Shown: one piece after another, positions 56,337-64,000 of the stretch
Numbering within the stretch: position 1 is the first letter of the stretch
Layout: each line of letters begins with the position of its first letter
Origin: Neisseria weaveri
GTDB lineage: Bacteria; Pseudomonadota; Gammaproteobacteria; Burkholderiales; Neisseriaceae
Assembly: GCF_900638685.1 (NCBI RefSeq)
Contig: NZ_LR134533.1
Location: 1,612,001 to 1,676,000, forward strand
DNA: 64,000 bases
Direction: 5' to 3'
Notes under the pieces: model-generated
Seen by the model: only the letters and a program-made list of their open reading frames with translations
Told to the model about the DNA's origin: nothing
Database searches by the model: none
Program-made: the position numbers and the translations under genes

Positions 56337-57500
56337 ATGAAAAAGCTGGTGAAGTGGATCATAGTGTTATTGGTGGCCGCGTTGGCGGTGTGGGGCGGTT
56401 GGCAGCTCTTCAAACCTGAAGAAAAAGCAGTTTATCTGACTGAAACGGTGAAACGCGGCGAGATACGCCGTACGGTTCGCGCGACGGGCGAAATCAGCGC
56501 GGGGCAGTTGGTCGACGTGGGGGCGCAGGCCTCGGGGCAGATTAAAAAACTGTATGTCAAGCTCGGTCAAACGGTGAAAAAAGGCGATTTGATTGCAGAA
56601 ATCGATTCGACGACGCAAGTGAACGCGCTCAGCAGCAATCAGGCAAAATTGGAAACTTTCCGCGCGCAGCTGGCTTCGGCACGGATTGCGTTGGGCAATG
56701 CCGAACGTGCCTACCGCCGCGAGCGGGCGTTGTGGTCGGAAAATGCTACGTCTAAAGCCGAGCTGGAAGATGCGGAAGGGGCATTGGCCTCGGCCAAAGC
56801 CAAAATTACCGAGCTGCAGTCGCAAATCAAACAGACGCAGATTGCGATTAATACTGCCGAAGCCGATCTCGGCTATACGCGTATCAGCGCTCCGATGGAC
56901 GGAACGGTGGTGTCGGTAACGGTGGAGGAAGGTCAGACCGTGAATGCCAACCAAACCGCACCGACCATTATCCAGCTGGCCGATTTGACGGTGATGTTGA
57001 ACAAAATGCAGATTGCCGAAGGCGATGTCACCAAAGTGAAAGCCGGGCAGAAAGTGTCGTTTACCATTTTATCCGAGCCGGATACGCCGGTTGAGGCGGT
57101 ATTGGATACGGTGGATCCCGGGTTGACGACTTTATCGCAAGGCAGTTACAGCAAAAAAACCGATACCACCGATACGGCGGTGTATTATTATGCGCGCGCG
57201 CTCGTACCGAACCGTGACGGGCAGCTTTCCATCGGTATGACAACGCAAAATACCATTGAAATCAGCCGCGCCGACCAAGTGTTGGCCGTGCCTAATCTGG
57301 CGGTGAAAAAACGCGGAGGAAAATCGTTTGTACGCGTGGTCGGAGAGGACGGCAAGGCGGTGGAGCGGGAAATTCAAACCGGTTTGCGCGACAGCATGAA
57401 TATCGAAGTGAAAAGCGGATTGAAAGAAGGCGAGAAAGTTGTAGTGTCGGAGAATATGCCGTCTGAAAACAATGACCAGCGCCGTATGCCGCCGATGTAA
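56337..57500 (+). CDS. macA: Macrolide-type efflux periplasmic adaptor MacA
   Basis: A membrane-fusion protein linking the ABC transporter MacB to an outer-membrane channel. The 387 residues begin with an N-terminal membrane anchor (about 6-25). A lipoyl/barrel-sandwich domain (VGAQASGQIKKLYVKLGQTVKKGDL, split by a helical hairpin, about 95-170) and beta-barrel domains follow; SAPMDGTVVSV is the second lipoyl half. A perfect AT-DUS (57456-57467) encodes part of the C-terminal MPSENN. macB starts 22 nt later. Confidence 0.93.
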   Translation: MKKLVKWIIVLLVAALAVWGGWQLFKPEEKAVYLTETVKRGEIRRTVRATGEISAGQLVDVGAQASGQIKKLYVKLGQTVKKGDLIAEIDSTTQVNALSSNQAKLETFRAQLASARIALGNAERAYRRERALWSENATSKAELEDAEGALASAKAKITELQSQIKQTQIAINTAEADLGYTRISAPMDGTVVSVTVEEGQTVNANQTAPTIIQLADLTVMLNKMQIAEGDVTKVKAGQKVSFTILSEPDTPVEAVLDTVDPGLTTLSQGSYSKKTDTTDTAVYYYARALVPNRDGQLSIGMTTQNTIEISRADQVLAVPNLAVKKRGGKSFVRVVGEDGKAVEREIQTGLRDSMNIEVKSGLKEGEKVVVSENMPSENNDQRRMPPM

Positions 57501-57522
57501 GGCAGGGAAAGGCGTAAATACG

Positions 57523-59463
57523 ATGGACTTAATCGAGTGTAAACATATCAACCGCTATTTCGGCAGCGGCGAAAACCGTGTTCACGTTTTGAAAGACGTG
57601 TCGTTGTCGATTAAGAAGGGCGATTTTGTCGCCATTATCGGCCAATCGGGTTCGGGAAAATCCACCTTGATGAATATTCTCGGCTGCTTGGATGCAGCTT
57701 CTTCCGGCTCTTACCGCATAGACGGCATCGAAACGGCGCAGATGCAGCCGGACGAATTGGCCGGTTTGCGGCGGCAGCGGTTCGGTTTTATTTTCCAACG
57801 CTACAACTTATTAAATTCCCTGAACGCACGCGACAATGTGGCATTGCCTGCGGTATATGCCGGTATGCCGCCGTCGCGCCGTGTTGAACGTGCGGAAAAG
57901 CTGCTGCACGATTTCGGTTTGGCCGGTAAGGAAAACAATAGGCCGAACGAGCTTTCAGGCGGCCAGCAGCAACGGGTTTCGATTGCCCGCGCGTTGATGA
58001 ACGGAGGCGAGATTATTTTGGCCGACGAGCCGACCGGCGCGTTGGACAGTAAAAGCGGCGAAAATGTGATGGAAGTGATTCACGGCCTGCACCGGCAGGG
58101 GCATACCGTGATTATGGTCACGCATGATCCGAAAATTGCCGCTCATGCCAATCGGGTGATTGAAATCAGCGACGGACGGATTATCGCCGACAACAGCAAA
58201 GCCGATGTGGAAAAAATGGGTGTGCGGCACGGCTTGAACGAAGAGCCTTCGTGGTCGTTTTATTACGACCAGTTTGTCGAGGCGTTGAAAATGTCGGTTC
58301 AGGCGGTGGTGGCGCATAAAATGCGCTCGCTGCTGACCATGCTCGGAATCATTATCGGCATTGCCGCCGTGGTTTCGGTGGTGGCGTTGGGCAAGGGTTC
58401 GCAGGAAAAAATCCTGTCGGACATCAATGCGATGGGCACGAACACCATCAGCATTTATCCCGGCAGGGGTTTCGGCGACCGCCGCTCGATGCGGATTAAA
58501 ACGCTGACGATTGAAGATGCTCAGGTTTTGGCACAGCAGGCCTATGTGGAAAATGTGACGCCGCAGACTTCTTCTGGCGGAACGCTGACTTACCGCAATA
58601 CCGATTTGAGTGCGCGTTTGTACGGGGTGGGCAGCGAATATTTCGATGTGCGCGGTTTGAAGCTGGAGTCGGGCAGGCTGTTTGATGCCGACAATGTAAA
58701 AGAAGACGCGCAGGTGGTGGTGATTGATCAAAACACCAAAAACAAGCTGTTCGGCGAAGGCGAAGACCCTTTGGGCAAAGTGGTGTTGTTTAGAAAACGG
58801 CCGTTGTTGGTGGTCGGGGTATTGCAGCCGGAAAACAATATGTTCGGCGGGGGTTCGGATACCTTGCAGCTGTTTGCGCCTTATACCACGGTTATGCACC
58901 AAATCACGGGCGAAAGCCATACCAATACGATTATCGTGCGGATTAAAGACGATGCGGATTCGGCGGCGGCGGAAAGCGGTTTGACCGAGCTGCTGACGGC
59001 GCGCCACGGCACTAAAGATTTTTTCATGCAGAGCAGCGACAGCATCAAGCAGACGGTGGAAAGTACGACGGGCACGATGACGCTGCTGATTTCCAGTATT
59101 GCGCTGATTTCGTTGGTGGTCGGCGGTATCGGCGTGATGAACATTATGCTGGTGTCGGTGACCGAGCGGACCAAGGAAATCGGCGTGCGTATGGCGATTG
59201 GAGCGCGGCGTTCCAATATTTTGCAGCAGTTTTTGATTGAGGCCGTCTTAATTTGCTTGATCGGCGGTTTGGCCGGCATTCTGCTTTCGGCCGGAATCAG
59301 CGTATTGTTTAATCAGTTTGTTACCGATTTTGCCATGCGTTTGTCGGTTTGGTCGGTATTGGGGGCGGTGGCCTGTTCGACCTTGATCGGCGTGGTGTTC
59401 GGCTTTATGCCTGCCGACCGTGCTTCGCGGCTGAATCCGATTGAAGCGTTGGCACACGATTAA
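57523..59463 (+). CDS. macB: ABC transporter MacB (ATPase-permease fusion)
   Basis: A 646-residue inner-membrane protein with an N-terminal ATPase and a C-terminal FtsX-like permease. Walker A GQSGSGKST lies at 40-48, signature LSGGQQQRV at about 144, Walker B ADEPTGALDS; four membrane segments, with a large periplasmic domain between the first two. It powers tripartite export of macrolides or peptides. The start at 57523 (MDLIECKHI) lies downstream of GGGAAAGG. Confidence 0.95.
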   Translation: MDLIECKHINRYFGSGENRVHVLKDVSLSIKKGDFVAIIGQSGSGKSTLMNILGCLDAASSGSYRIDGIETAQMQPDELAGLRRQRFGFIFQRYNLLNSLNARDNVALPAVYAGMPPSRRVERAEKLLHDFGLAGKENNRPNELSGGQQQRVSIARALMNGGEIILADEPTGALDSKSGENVMEVIHGLHRQGHTVIMVTHDPKIAAHANRVIEISDGRIIADNSKADVEKMGVRHGLNEEPSWSFYYDQFVEALKMSVQAVVAHKMRSLLTMLGIIIGIAAVVSVVALGKGSQEKILSDINAMGTNTISIYPGRGFGDRRSMRIKTLTIEDAQVLAQQAYVENVTPQTSSGGTLTYRNTDLSARLYGVGSEYFDVRGLKLESGRLFDADNVKEDAQVVVIDQNTKNKLFGEGEDPLGKVVLFRKRPLLVVGVLQPENNMFGGGSDTLQLFAPYTTVMHQITGESHTNTIIVRIKDDADSAAAESGLTELLTARHGTKDFFMQSSDSIKQTVESTTGTMTLLISSIALISLVVGGIGVMNIMLVSVTERTKEIGVRMAIGARRSNILQQFLIEAVLICLIGGLAGILLSAGISVLFNQFVTDFAMRLSVWSVLGAVACSTLIGVVFGFMPADRASRLNPIEALAHD

Positions 59464-59564
59464 GCCGTTTTATTTATTCATTATTCGAAGTTTTCAGACG
59501 GCCTTTTGCTTCGGCTGGGTTTGCCGCAGAGGCCGTCTGAAAAAATATTGTCGGAATTCCGTTT

Positions 59565-60965
59565 ATGCAAACCATGCAAAGCAAACATTTTTTTCAGACG
59601 GCCTGTTTGTGCTTAATGCTGTCTGCAGTCGGTGCGTGTGCCGTACCGCAGTATCCTGTTGAAAATAAGGCGTTAACGGCAGGCATGATCGCCGACAGTG
59701 AGCGTGAGGCTCTGTACCGTATTGATGAAGAATGGTGGCAGGCTTACGGCGATGAGCGTTTGAATGCTTTGATTGCCCAAGCCTTGGCCAATAATATCGA
59801 TTTGAAAAAAGCCGCTTTGTCGGTAAACAAAACGCTGTATCAGGCCAATATTTTGGGGGCGGGGCTGGTTCCTTCGGTGAATGCGTCTTTGGGTGCTTCG
59901 GTATCGCATCACTTGGACAATGGCACGGAGAGCAAGAACTTCAGCAGCCAGCTCGGTTTGAGCTATGAATTGGATTTGTGGCGCAAGCTGCGGATGAAAA
60001 CCGACGCGCAGGTGTGGGAAGTGCAGGCGGGCGGGCAGGATTTGGCGGAAGCCCGTTTGGCTTTAGTGAATAATGTCGCCGATGCTTATTGGAATATTGC
60101 TTATCTGAACGAAGCCTTAACCGCCGCGCGCAAAGAAGCGGCGCACCACCGGCAGATTCTCGGTATCGCGCAAAGCAAATACCGGCACGGCAAAACGTCG
60201 TCCGCATCTGCGGTTCAAGCCGAACAGGCTCTGTTGGGCGCGCAAAATACGGTATTGTCGTTGTCAAACAGCCGCGACAGTGTTTTAACGGTATTGCGCA
60301 ATCTGCTGAACCTGAAGCCGAATGAACCGTTGGCCGCCGACCCCGAATATTTCCGCCTGACCGAACCGGCCGGTGTGGATTTGGATGTGCCGTTAAATGT
60401 TTTGGGCAACCGTCCTGATGTCAGGGCGGCCGAATACCGTTTGAATGCGGCATCGGCAGGATGGGAGGCGCAGAAGCGCAATTGGTATCCCGGCATCAGT
60501 TTGGGTTTGAGCCTGAGTTCTGCGTCCGACAAGGCAAAAACCATGTTCGATGTGCCGCTGCTGGGCGGAACGGTAAAAGTGAGCTTGCCGTTTTTGGATT
60601 GGAAAACGCTGAAATGGGAAAGCAAAACTGCCGAAGCCAATTTCGATACCGCGCGCCTGAATTTCGAAAAAACGCTGACGGCAGCCTTAAACGAGGTCGA
60701 CGGTTATTACGCCAAATACCGTTATGCGCGTACCGTTTTGCAGCAGGCCGAGCAGCGTTACCGCTTGGATAAGGAAAACAGCCGCTATTACGAAGCGCGC
60801 TACCGTCACGGCAAGGCCGAGTTGAAAGACCGGTTGTCTGCGTTGAACAGCGAATATGCCGCGCAGCAAAACCTGCTCAGCCGCCGTTACGAACTGCTGA
60901 AGCAGGAAAGCATGGTGTATAAAGCGATGGCCGGGCGTTACCGCCACCGTGCCGAACAGCCTTAA
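59565..60965 (+). CDS. Outer-membrane efflux lipoprotein (NodT/OprM family)
   Basis: A TolC-like outer-membrane channel of 466 residues with a lipoprotein signal (lipobox AVGAC, Cys at about 25) and two repeated outer-membrane-efflux domains (about 50-240 and 260-455). Typical motifs are EWWQAYGDERLNALIAQAL, NNIDLKKAA and LGNRPDVRAAEYRL. Its place after macAB implies a dedicated exit duct for that pump. The signal peptide core FFQTACLC is encoded by an inverse AG-DUS (59593-59604). Two more DUS lie in its leader (59493, 59530). Confidence 0.92.
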   Translation: MQTMQSKHFFQTACLCLMLSAVGACAVPQYPVENKALTAGMIADSEREALYRIDEEWWQAYGDERLNALIAQALANNIDLKKAALSVNKTLYQANILGAGLVPSVNASLGASVSHHLDNGTESKNFSSQLGLSYELDLWRKLRMKTDAQVWEVQAGGQDLAEARLALVNNVADAYWNIAYLNEALTAARKEAAHHRQILGIAQSKYRHGKTSSASAVQAEQALLGAQNTVLSLSNSRDSVLTVLRNLLNLKPNEPLAADPEYFRLTEPAGVDLDVPLNVLGNRPDVRAAEYRLNAASAGWEAQKRNWYPGISLGLSLSSASDKAKTMFDVPLLGGTVKVSLPFLDWKTLKWESKTAEANFDTARLNFEKTLTAALNEVDGYYAKYRYARTVLQQAEQRYRLDKENSRYYEARYRHGKAELKDRLSALNSEYAAQQNLLSRRYELLKQESMVYKAMAGRYRHRAEQP

Positions 60966-60975
60966 GCATGCGGAG

Positions 60976-61004
60976 AGGCCGTCTGAAAATTCAGACGGCC
61001 TTTT
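60976..61004 (+). terminator. DUS hairpin terminator after the efflux operon
   Basis: AG-DUS at 60976-60987 and inverse at 60990-61001 with almost no loop, followed by a T-run. Confidence 0.85.
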
Positions 61005-61084
61005 TTGATAGATTGGCAGAGTGTTTGGGTATGCGCTTGGCAAATGCAGTATAATCGAGGCCGGTTTCCATCATTATCCCTACT

Positions 61085-61828
61085 ATGTCCGACCGCAGCC
61101 GCCGCATCAATCACGAACCCGTTTTTTTGCTGACCGCCACACCGTGGCGCGAGAGCAGCTTGCGCTTGGAAGTTTTCAGCCGCGAATACGGCAGAGTGGC
61201 CTTGTTGGCGCGCAGTGCGCGTAAAAGGCAGAGCGAGCTGCGCGGCGTGTTGATGCCGTTTGTGCCGGTGAGTGCGTCGTGGTACGGCAGTCAGGAACTG
61301 AAAACCCTGCACCGTGCCGAATGGTTGGGCGGTTGGCCGCAGCCGAAAGGCCGGGCTTTGTTCAGCGGACTGTATATCAACGAGCTGGTGTATAAAATGA
61401 CCGCGCGCGAAGATGCCCATCCCCAGCTGTATGACGCGCTTTATACTGTGATGCAGGCCGTATGTTGCGAAGCCGACCATATTGCCGCGTTACGCCGTTT
61501 CGAATGGACGCTTTTGTCGGAATTGGGTTTGGCACCTGATTTGAAACAAGATTCAGACGGCCTTGCCATCGAAGCCGGACAGCCTTATTGGCTGAGTCCG
61601 CAACACCCTGTGATGCCTATGCGGCAGGTCAATGCCGCCGTTTTGAGCGAGGGCGGTATCGCGGTGGACGGCGACGTGTTGGCGCAGCTGGACGCAGGCG
61701 TGTTTGCAAGCGGCACGGCTTTGCAGCAGGCCTTGCAGATTACGCGGATGTTTCTCGATTTTTATCTGCCTGCCGGGATTAAGTCGCGGCAGGTTTTGCA
61801 GCAGATGCAGCTTTTTCAGACGGCCTGA
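61085..61828 (+). CDS. recO: DNA repair protein RecO
   Basis: Loads RecA on single-stranded DNA with RecR and RecF. The 247 residues have an N-terminal OB fold (NHEPVFLLTATPWRESSLRLEVFSREYGRV, described in pieces) and a helical C-terminal part with YINELVYKM. The last four residues FQTA are encoded by an inverse AG-DUS overlapping the stop (61815-61826), and another is at 61552. recO-pdxJ-acpS follows the order seen in many proteobacteria (era-recO-pdxJ-acpS). Confidence 0.93.
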   Translation: MSDRSRRINHEPVFLLTATPWRESSLRLEVFSREYGRVALLARSARKRQSELRGVLMPFVPVSASWYGSQELKTLHRAEWLGGWPQPKGRALFSGLYINELVYKMTAREDAHPQLYDALYTVMQAVCCEADHIAALRRFEWTLLSELGLAPDLKQDSDGLAIEAGQPYWLSPQHPVMPMRQVNAAVLSEGGIAVDGDVLAQLDAGVFASGTALQQALQITRMFLDFYLPAGIKSRQVLQQMQLFQTA

Positions 61829-61908
61829 TGAATCAATATCGGCCGGATAAGCAAAGGCCGTCTGAAAAAAACATTATTTTGAAACACGACAGACTTTAAG
61901 GAACGACC

Positions 61909-62640
61909 ATGCTTTTAGGTGTCAATATCGATCACGTCGCCACGTTGCGCAACGCACGCGGCACCAGCTATCCGAGTCCGCTCGAAGCCGCCTTGATTGC
62001 GGAAACGCACGGTGCGGATCTGATTACGCTGCATCTGCGCGAAGACCGCCGCCATATCAAAGACGACGATGTATTCGCCATTAAAAACGCCATCCGCACG
62101 CGTATGAATCTGGAAATGGCATTGACCGAAGAAATGTTGGAAAACGCTTTGAACGTGATGCCGCAAGATGTGTGCATCGTGCCGGAGAAGCGTCAGGAGG
62201 TAACCACCGAAGGCGGTTTGGACGTGCTGGCACAGCAGCAGAAAATTGCCGGGTTTACCAAGCAGCTTACCGATGCCGGTATCCGCGTTTCCCTGTTTAT
62301 CGATGCCGATGCCGACCAGATTCAGGCGGCCAAAGATGTCGGCGCACCCGTAATCGAACTGCACACCGGTGCGTATGCCGAAGCCCGGAATCCGCAGCAG
62401 CGTCAGCGTTTGCTGGCCGGTATCGAAGAAAACGCGCATTTTGCCAACGATTTGGGCTTGGTGGTCAATGCAGGACACGGTTTGACCATCCACAATGTGG
62501 CGCCGGTGGCGCGTATTTTGGCCATTGAAGAATTGAATATCGGCCATTCGCTGATTTCGCAAGCCGTGTTTCTCGGTTTGCCCGAAGCCATCCGGCAAAT
62601 GAAGGAAGCGATGTTTAAGGCGCGTATGCAGCCTTATTGA
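61909..62640 (+). CDS. pdxJ: Pyridoxine 5'-phosphate synthase
   Basis: Condenses 1-deoxyxylulose-5-phosphate with 3-amino-2-oxopropyl phosphate to pyridoxine phosphate. The 243 residues contain [17 protein letters not shown] (2-18), HLREDRRHI, the catalytic Glu in [13 protein letters not shown] and GHGLTIHN. It lies between recO and acpS, with an AG-DUS in its leader (61855-61866). A GC-rich hairpin (around 62645-62665) separates it from acpS. Confidence 0.96.
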   Translation: MLLGVNIDHVATLRNARGTSYPSPLEAALIAETHGADLITLHLREDRRHIKDDDVFAIKNAIRTRMNLEMALTEEMLENALNVMPQDVCIVPEKRQEVTTEGGLDVLAQQQKIAGFTKQLTDAGIRVSLFIDADADQIQAAKDVGAPVIELHTGAYAEARNPQQRQRLLAGIEENAHFANDLGLVVNAGHGLTIHNVAPVARILAIEELNIGHSLISQAVFLGLPEAIRQMKEAMFKARMQPY

Positions 62641-62679
62641 TACTCGGCCGCCTGCGGGCGGCCGATTTGAGGAGAAAAT

Positions 62680-63057
62680 GTGATTTACGGAATCGGAACC
62701 GATATTGTTGCTTTGGACCGTATCGACAAACTATATAAAAAATACGGCCGGGCATTTGCCGAGCGTATATTGAGCCGTTACGAGCTGCTGGAGTTTGAGC
62801 AGGCCGGCCGGCAGGTGAATTTTCTGGCCAAGCGTTTTGCCGCCAAAGAGGCATTTGCCAAAGCAGTGGGAACCGGCATCCGCGGTGCGGTGTCGTTCCG
62901 CAATATCAGCGTCGGCCATACGGATTTGGGCAAGCCCGATTTTATTTACGAGCCTGCGCTGCAATTGTGGCTGCACGAGCGCAATATCCGCTATGTGCAT
63001 TTGAGTATGAGCGATGAGGACGATTCGGTTGTCGCTTTCGCGGTAGCGGAAAAATAA
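62680..63057 (+). CDS. acpS: Holo-[acyl-carrier-protein] synthase
   Basis: Transfers 4'-phosphopantetheine from CoA to ACP. The 125 residues have the Mg-binding D8 in GIGTDIVALDRI and the second motif FAAKEAFAKAVGTG with the catalytic Glu at about 65. It starts at a GTG (62680) with GGAG just upstream, right after the pdxJ hairpin. Confidence 0.95.
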   Translation: MIYGIGTDIVALDRIDKLYKKYGRAFAERILSRYELLEFEQAGRQVNFLAKRFAAKEAFAKAVGTGIRGAVSFRNISVGHTDLGKPDFIYEPALQLWLHERNIRYVHLSMSDEDDSVVAFAVAEK

Positions 63058-63112
63058 GACCGGAAGGCCGTCTGAAAACGGCCTTGTTTCATGAAGCGGA
63101 TTGGGAAAAAGG

Positions 63113-64000
63113 ATGAAGTTTTCGTTGTTTCGCAAGTTGTGCGTGGAATGGCTGGTGTTTTGGGCGTTGTCGGTCGGCGTATTGATGTCGTCGCGCCTGT
63201 ATCTGCTGTTTCGGTATACCGAAGCGCAAATGCGTTCCGATTATGCGGCGGATGTGTCGGCTTTGTTGCTGAAAGGTTTGTTGTTCGACATCAAAATCAG
63301 CTCGATTCTGACCGCCGTTGCCGTGCTGCCTGCGTTGTTGGCGTTGCTGCACCGCCGGGTGTTGGCATGGGTGGCCGGGATTACGCCGTATCTGTTGGCT
63401 TTGCTGCTGGTTTCGGTGGCGGCATTGTCGGTGGTGAATGTGTTTTATTACTCGGTGTACGACCGCCAGTTTGATGTTTTTGTATTCGGTTTGGTTGAAG
63501 AAGACACGGTTGCGGTTTTGAAAACCATTTGGCAGGACTATCCCGTTGTGTGGGGCCTGCTTGGTTTGGCGGTTTTGGTCTGGGCGCTCAAAGCGTTGTT
63601 TTCCAAGCTGCACGGCAGGTTGGACAGGGCAAAATTTTCAGACGGCCTTGTTATCTCTAATGTCTTGTTGGTTGTGGGTTTGGTGGCCGGATTGACATTG
63701 GGGATACGCGGTTCTTTAGGTAAGTTTCCGTTGCGCCAATCGTCGGCACAGATTTCTACGCAGGCAGTGTTGAACAAGCTGGTTCCAAACGGGCTGACTT
63801 CGTTGTCTTGGGCTGTCAGCGAATACCGCAACAGTCAGATTTTTGAAGTTGTAGACGATGAAAGCGGCAGGAAGCTGTTCGGCACCATGTTGGGCAGGGA
63901 AGCTGCTTCGGCTGATTTCAATGAATTGAAGGTGCTTACGCCCGAAAATGCGGCGGCTGCGGCCGGTAGGCCGAATGTGGTATTGGCGGTGATGGAAAGT
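63113..64000 (+). CDS. LTA synthase/phosphoglycerol transferase-like protein, 5' part
   Basis: The first 296 codons of a gene that runs off the right edge. Four or five hydrophobic segments occupy about 10-200, then a periplasmic sulfatase-type domain begins (RPNVVLAVMES at 286-296, where VMES is the usual start of the LTA synthase/alkaline phosphatase core). By family the enzyme transfers phosphoglycerol or phosphoethanolamine to a surface glycan; the substrate cannot be fixed from this part. GGG-AAAAAGG precedes the ATG. An inverse AG-DUS (63637-63648) is translated as FSDGLV between membrane segments. Confidence 0.82.
   Translation, partial: MKFSLFRKLCVEWLVFWALSVGVLMSSRLYLLFRYTEAQMRSDYAADVSALLLKGLLFDIKISSILTAVAVLPALLALLHRRVLAWVAGITPYLLALLLVSVAALSVVNVFYYSVYDRQFDVFVFGLVEEDTVAVLKTIWQDYPVVWGLLGLAVLVWALKALFSKLHGRLDRAKFSDGLVISNVLLVVGLVAGLTLGIRGSLGKFPLRQSSAQISTQAVLNKLVPNGLTSLSWAVSEYRNSQIFEVVDDESGRKLFGTMLGREAASADFNELKVLTPENAAAAAGRPNVVLAVMES

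Larger units (their letters stand above)
1819..63648. repeat. AG-DUS (AGGCCGTCTGAA) family, about 77 copies
   Basis: Perfect copies on either strand start at 1819, 2652, 5240, 5282, 7231, 7895, 7952, 8107, 8509, 8845, 11517, 12900, 13899, 14511, 16242, 19230, 19249, 22381, 22639, 23261, 25697, 25712, 26217, 27096, 27997, 29001, 29016, 30779, 30794, 31369, 31394, 32669, 32888, 32963, 35191, 35205, 36723, 38532, 38797, 39034, 39427, 40111, 40125, 41382, 41395, 42743, 43526, 43541, 44072, 44615, 49158, 49179, 49308, 50310, 50801, 50833, 51266, 52342, 53077, 53291, 53314, 53506, 54536, 54552, 55410, 55494, 56284, 59493, 59530, 59593, 60976, 60990, 61552, 61815, 61855, 63065 and 63637. Counted by eye, so a few may be missed. 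They direct species-selective DNA uptake and often act as terminators when paired. Confidence 0.9.

Overview
The window looks like a chromosomal segment of a Neisseria species (Betaproteobacteria, Neisseriaceae) of the AG-DUS group. The 12-mer AGGCCGTCTGAA, the AG dialect of the neisserial DNA uptake sequence, occurs about 77 times by eye on both strands. Against this I count two ATGCCGTCTGAA sites (the N. meningitidis/N. gonorrhoeae dialect) and one AGGCTGCCTGAA site (the Simonsiella-type dialect). Gene content agrees: an RmpM-type OmpA-like protein, a ComP-like pilin, a very large trimeric autotransporter adhesin and a ptsN-hprK-rapZ cluster. I cannot name the species. I see no rRNA, IS transposase, prophage, plasmid or CRISPR array.

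Layout. 1-9.1 kb: 3'-truncated dapC, a lipoprotein gene split by a 2-nt frame change, fabG, a KefB-type antiporter, tRNA-Val and tRNA-Asp, the copper ATPase ccoI and a methyltransferase. 9.5-19.1 kb: one 9.6-kb adhesin gene built from repeated stalk modules. 19.3-25.7 kb: cysB, rmpM, thiL-pgpA, a sodium:amino-acid symporter, bioD. 25.8-29.0 kb: a DUF2288 gene divergent from a zinc ABC operon (small membrane ORF, znuC, znuB, znuA). 29.0-35.5 kb: rph/yicC, holC-pepA and lptF-lptG, a DUF1289 gene. 35.6-44.6 kb: ychF, an unknown gene, tyrS, a candidate small RNA, a methyltransferase, trpB, tyrB, a hemolysin III protein, a PepSY protein, greB. 44.7-49.2 kb: rpmE2-rpmJ2 (zinc-independent L31/L36 type), ubiC-ubiA, ptsN-hprK-rapZ. 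49.3-55.5 kb: ylqF, two paralogous lipoproteins, a GIY-YIG protein, scpB, a nested repeat island, rluB, serB. 55.5-64 kb: comP, macA-macB with an outer-membrane efflux lipoprotein, recO, pdxJ, acpS and the 5' part of an LTA-synthase-like gene.

Two functional threads stand out. First, zinc starvation: the znuCBA operon and the rpmE2-rpmJ2 pair each have 15-bp 6-3-6 palindromic sites resembling the neisserial Zur box, lying on top of recognisable sigma-70 promoter elements. Uptake and ribosomal zinc sparing are probably co-regulated. Second, natural transformation: the window carries both a ComP-like receptor pilin and dense AG-DUS. The sites serve as terminators in convergent pairs, as parts of coding sequence, and as recurrent blocks inside the adhesin repeats.

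The least explained items are a roughly 114-nt RNA gene with its own promoter and terminator at 38.9 kb, the small membrane ORF in front of znuC, the frameshifted lipoprotein, the nested palindromic repeat island at 53.0-53.3 kb, and the foreign-dialect DUS hairpin at 49.24-49.27 kb. All identifications come from reading the sequence; no database search was run.
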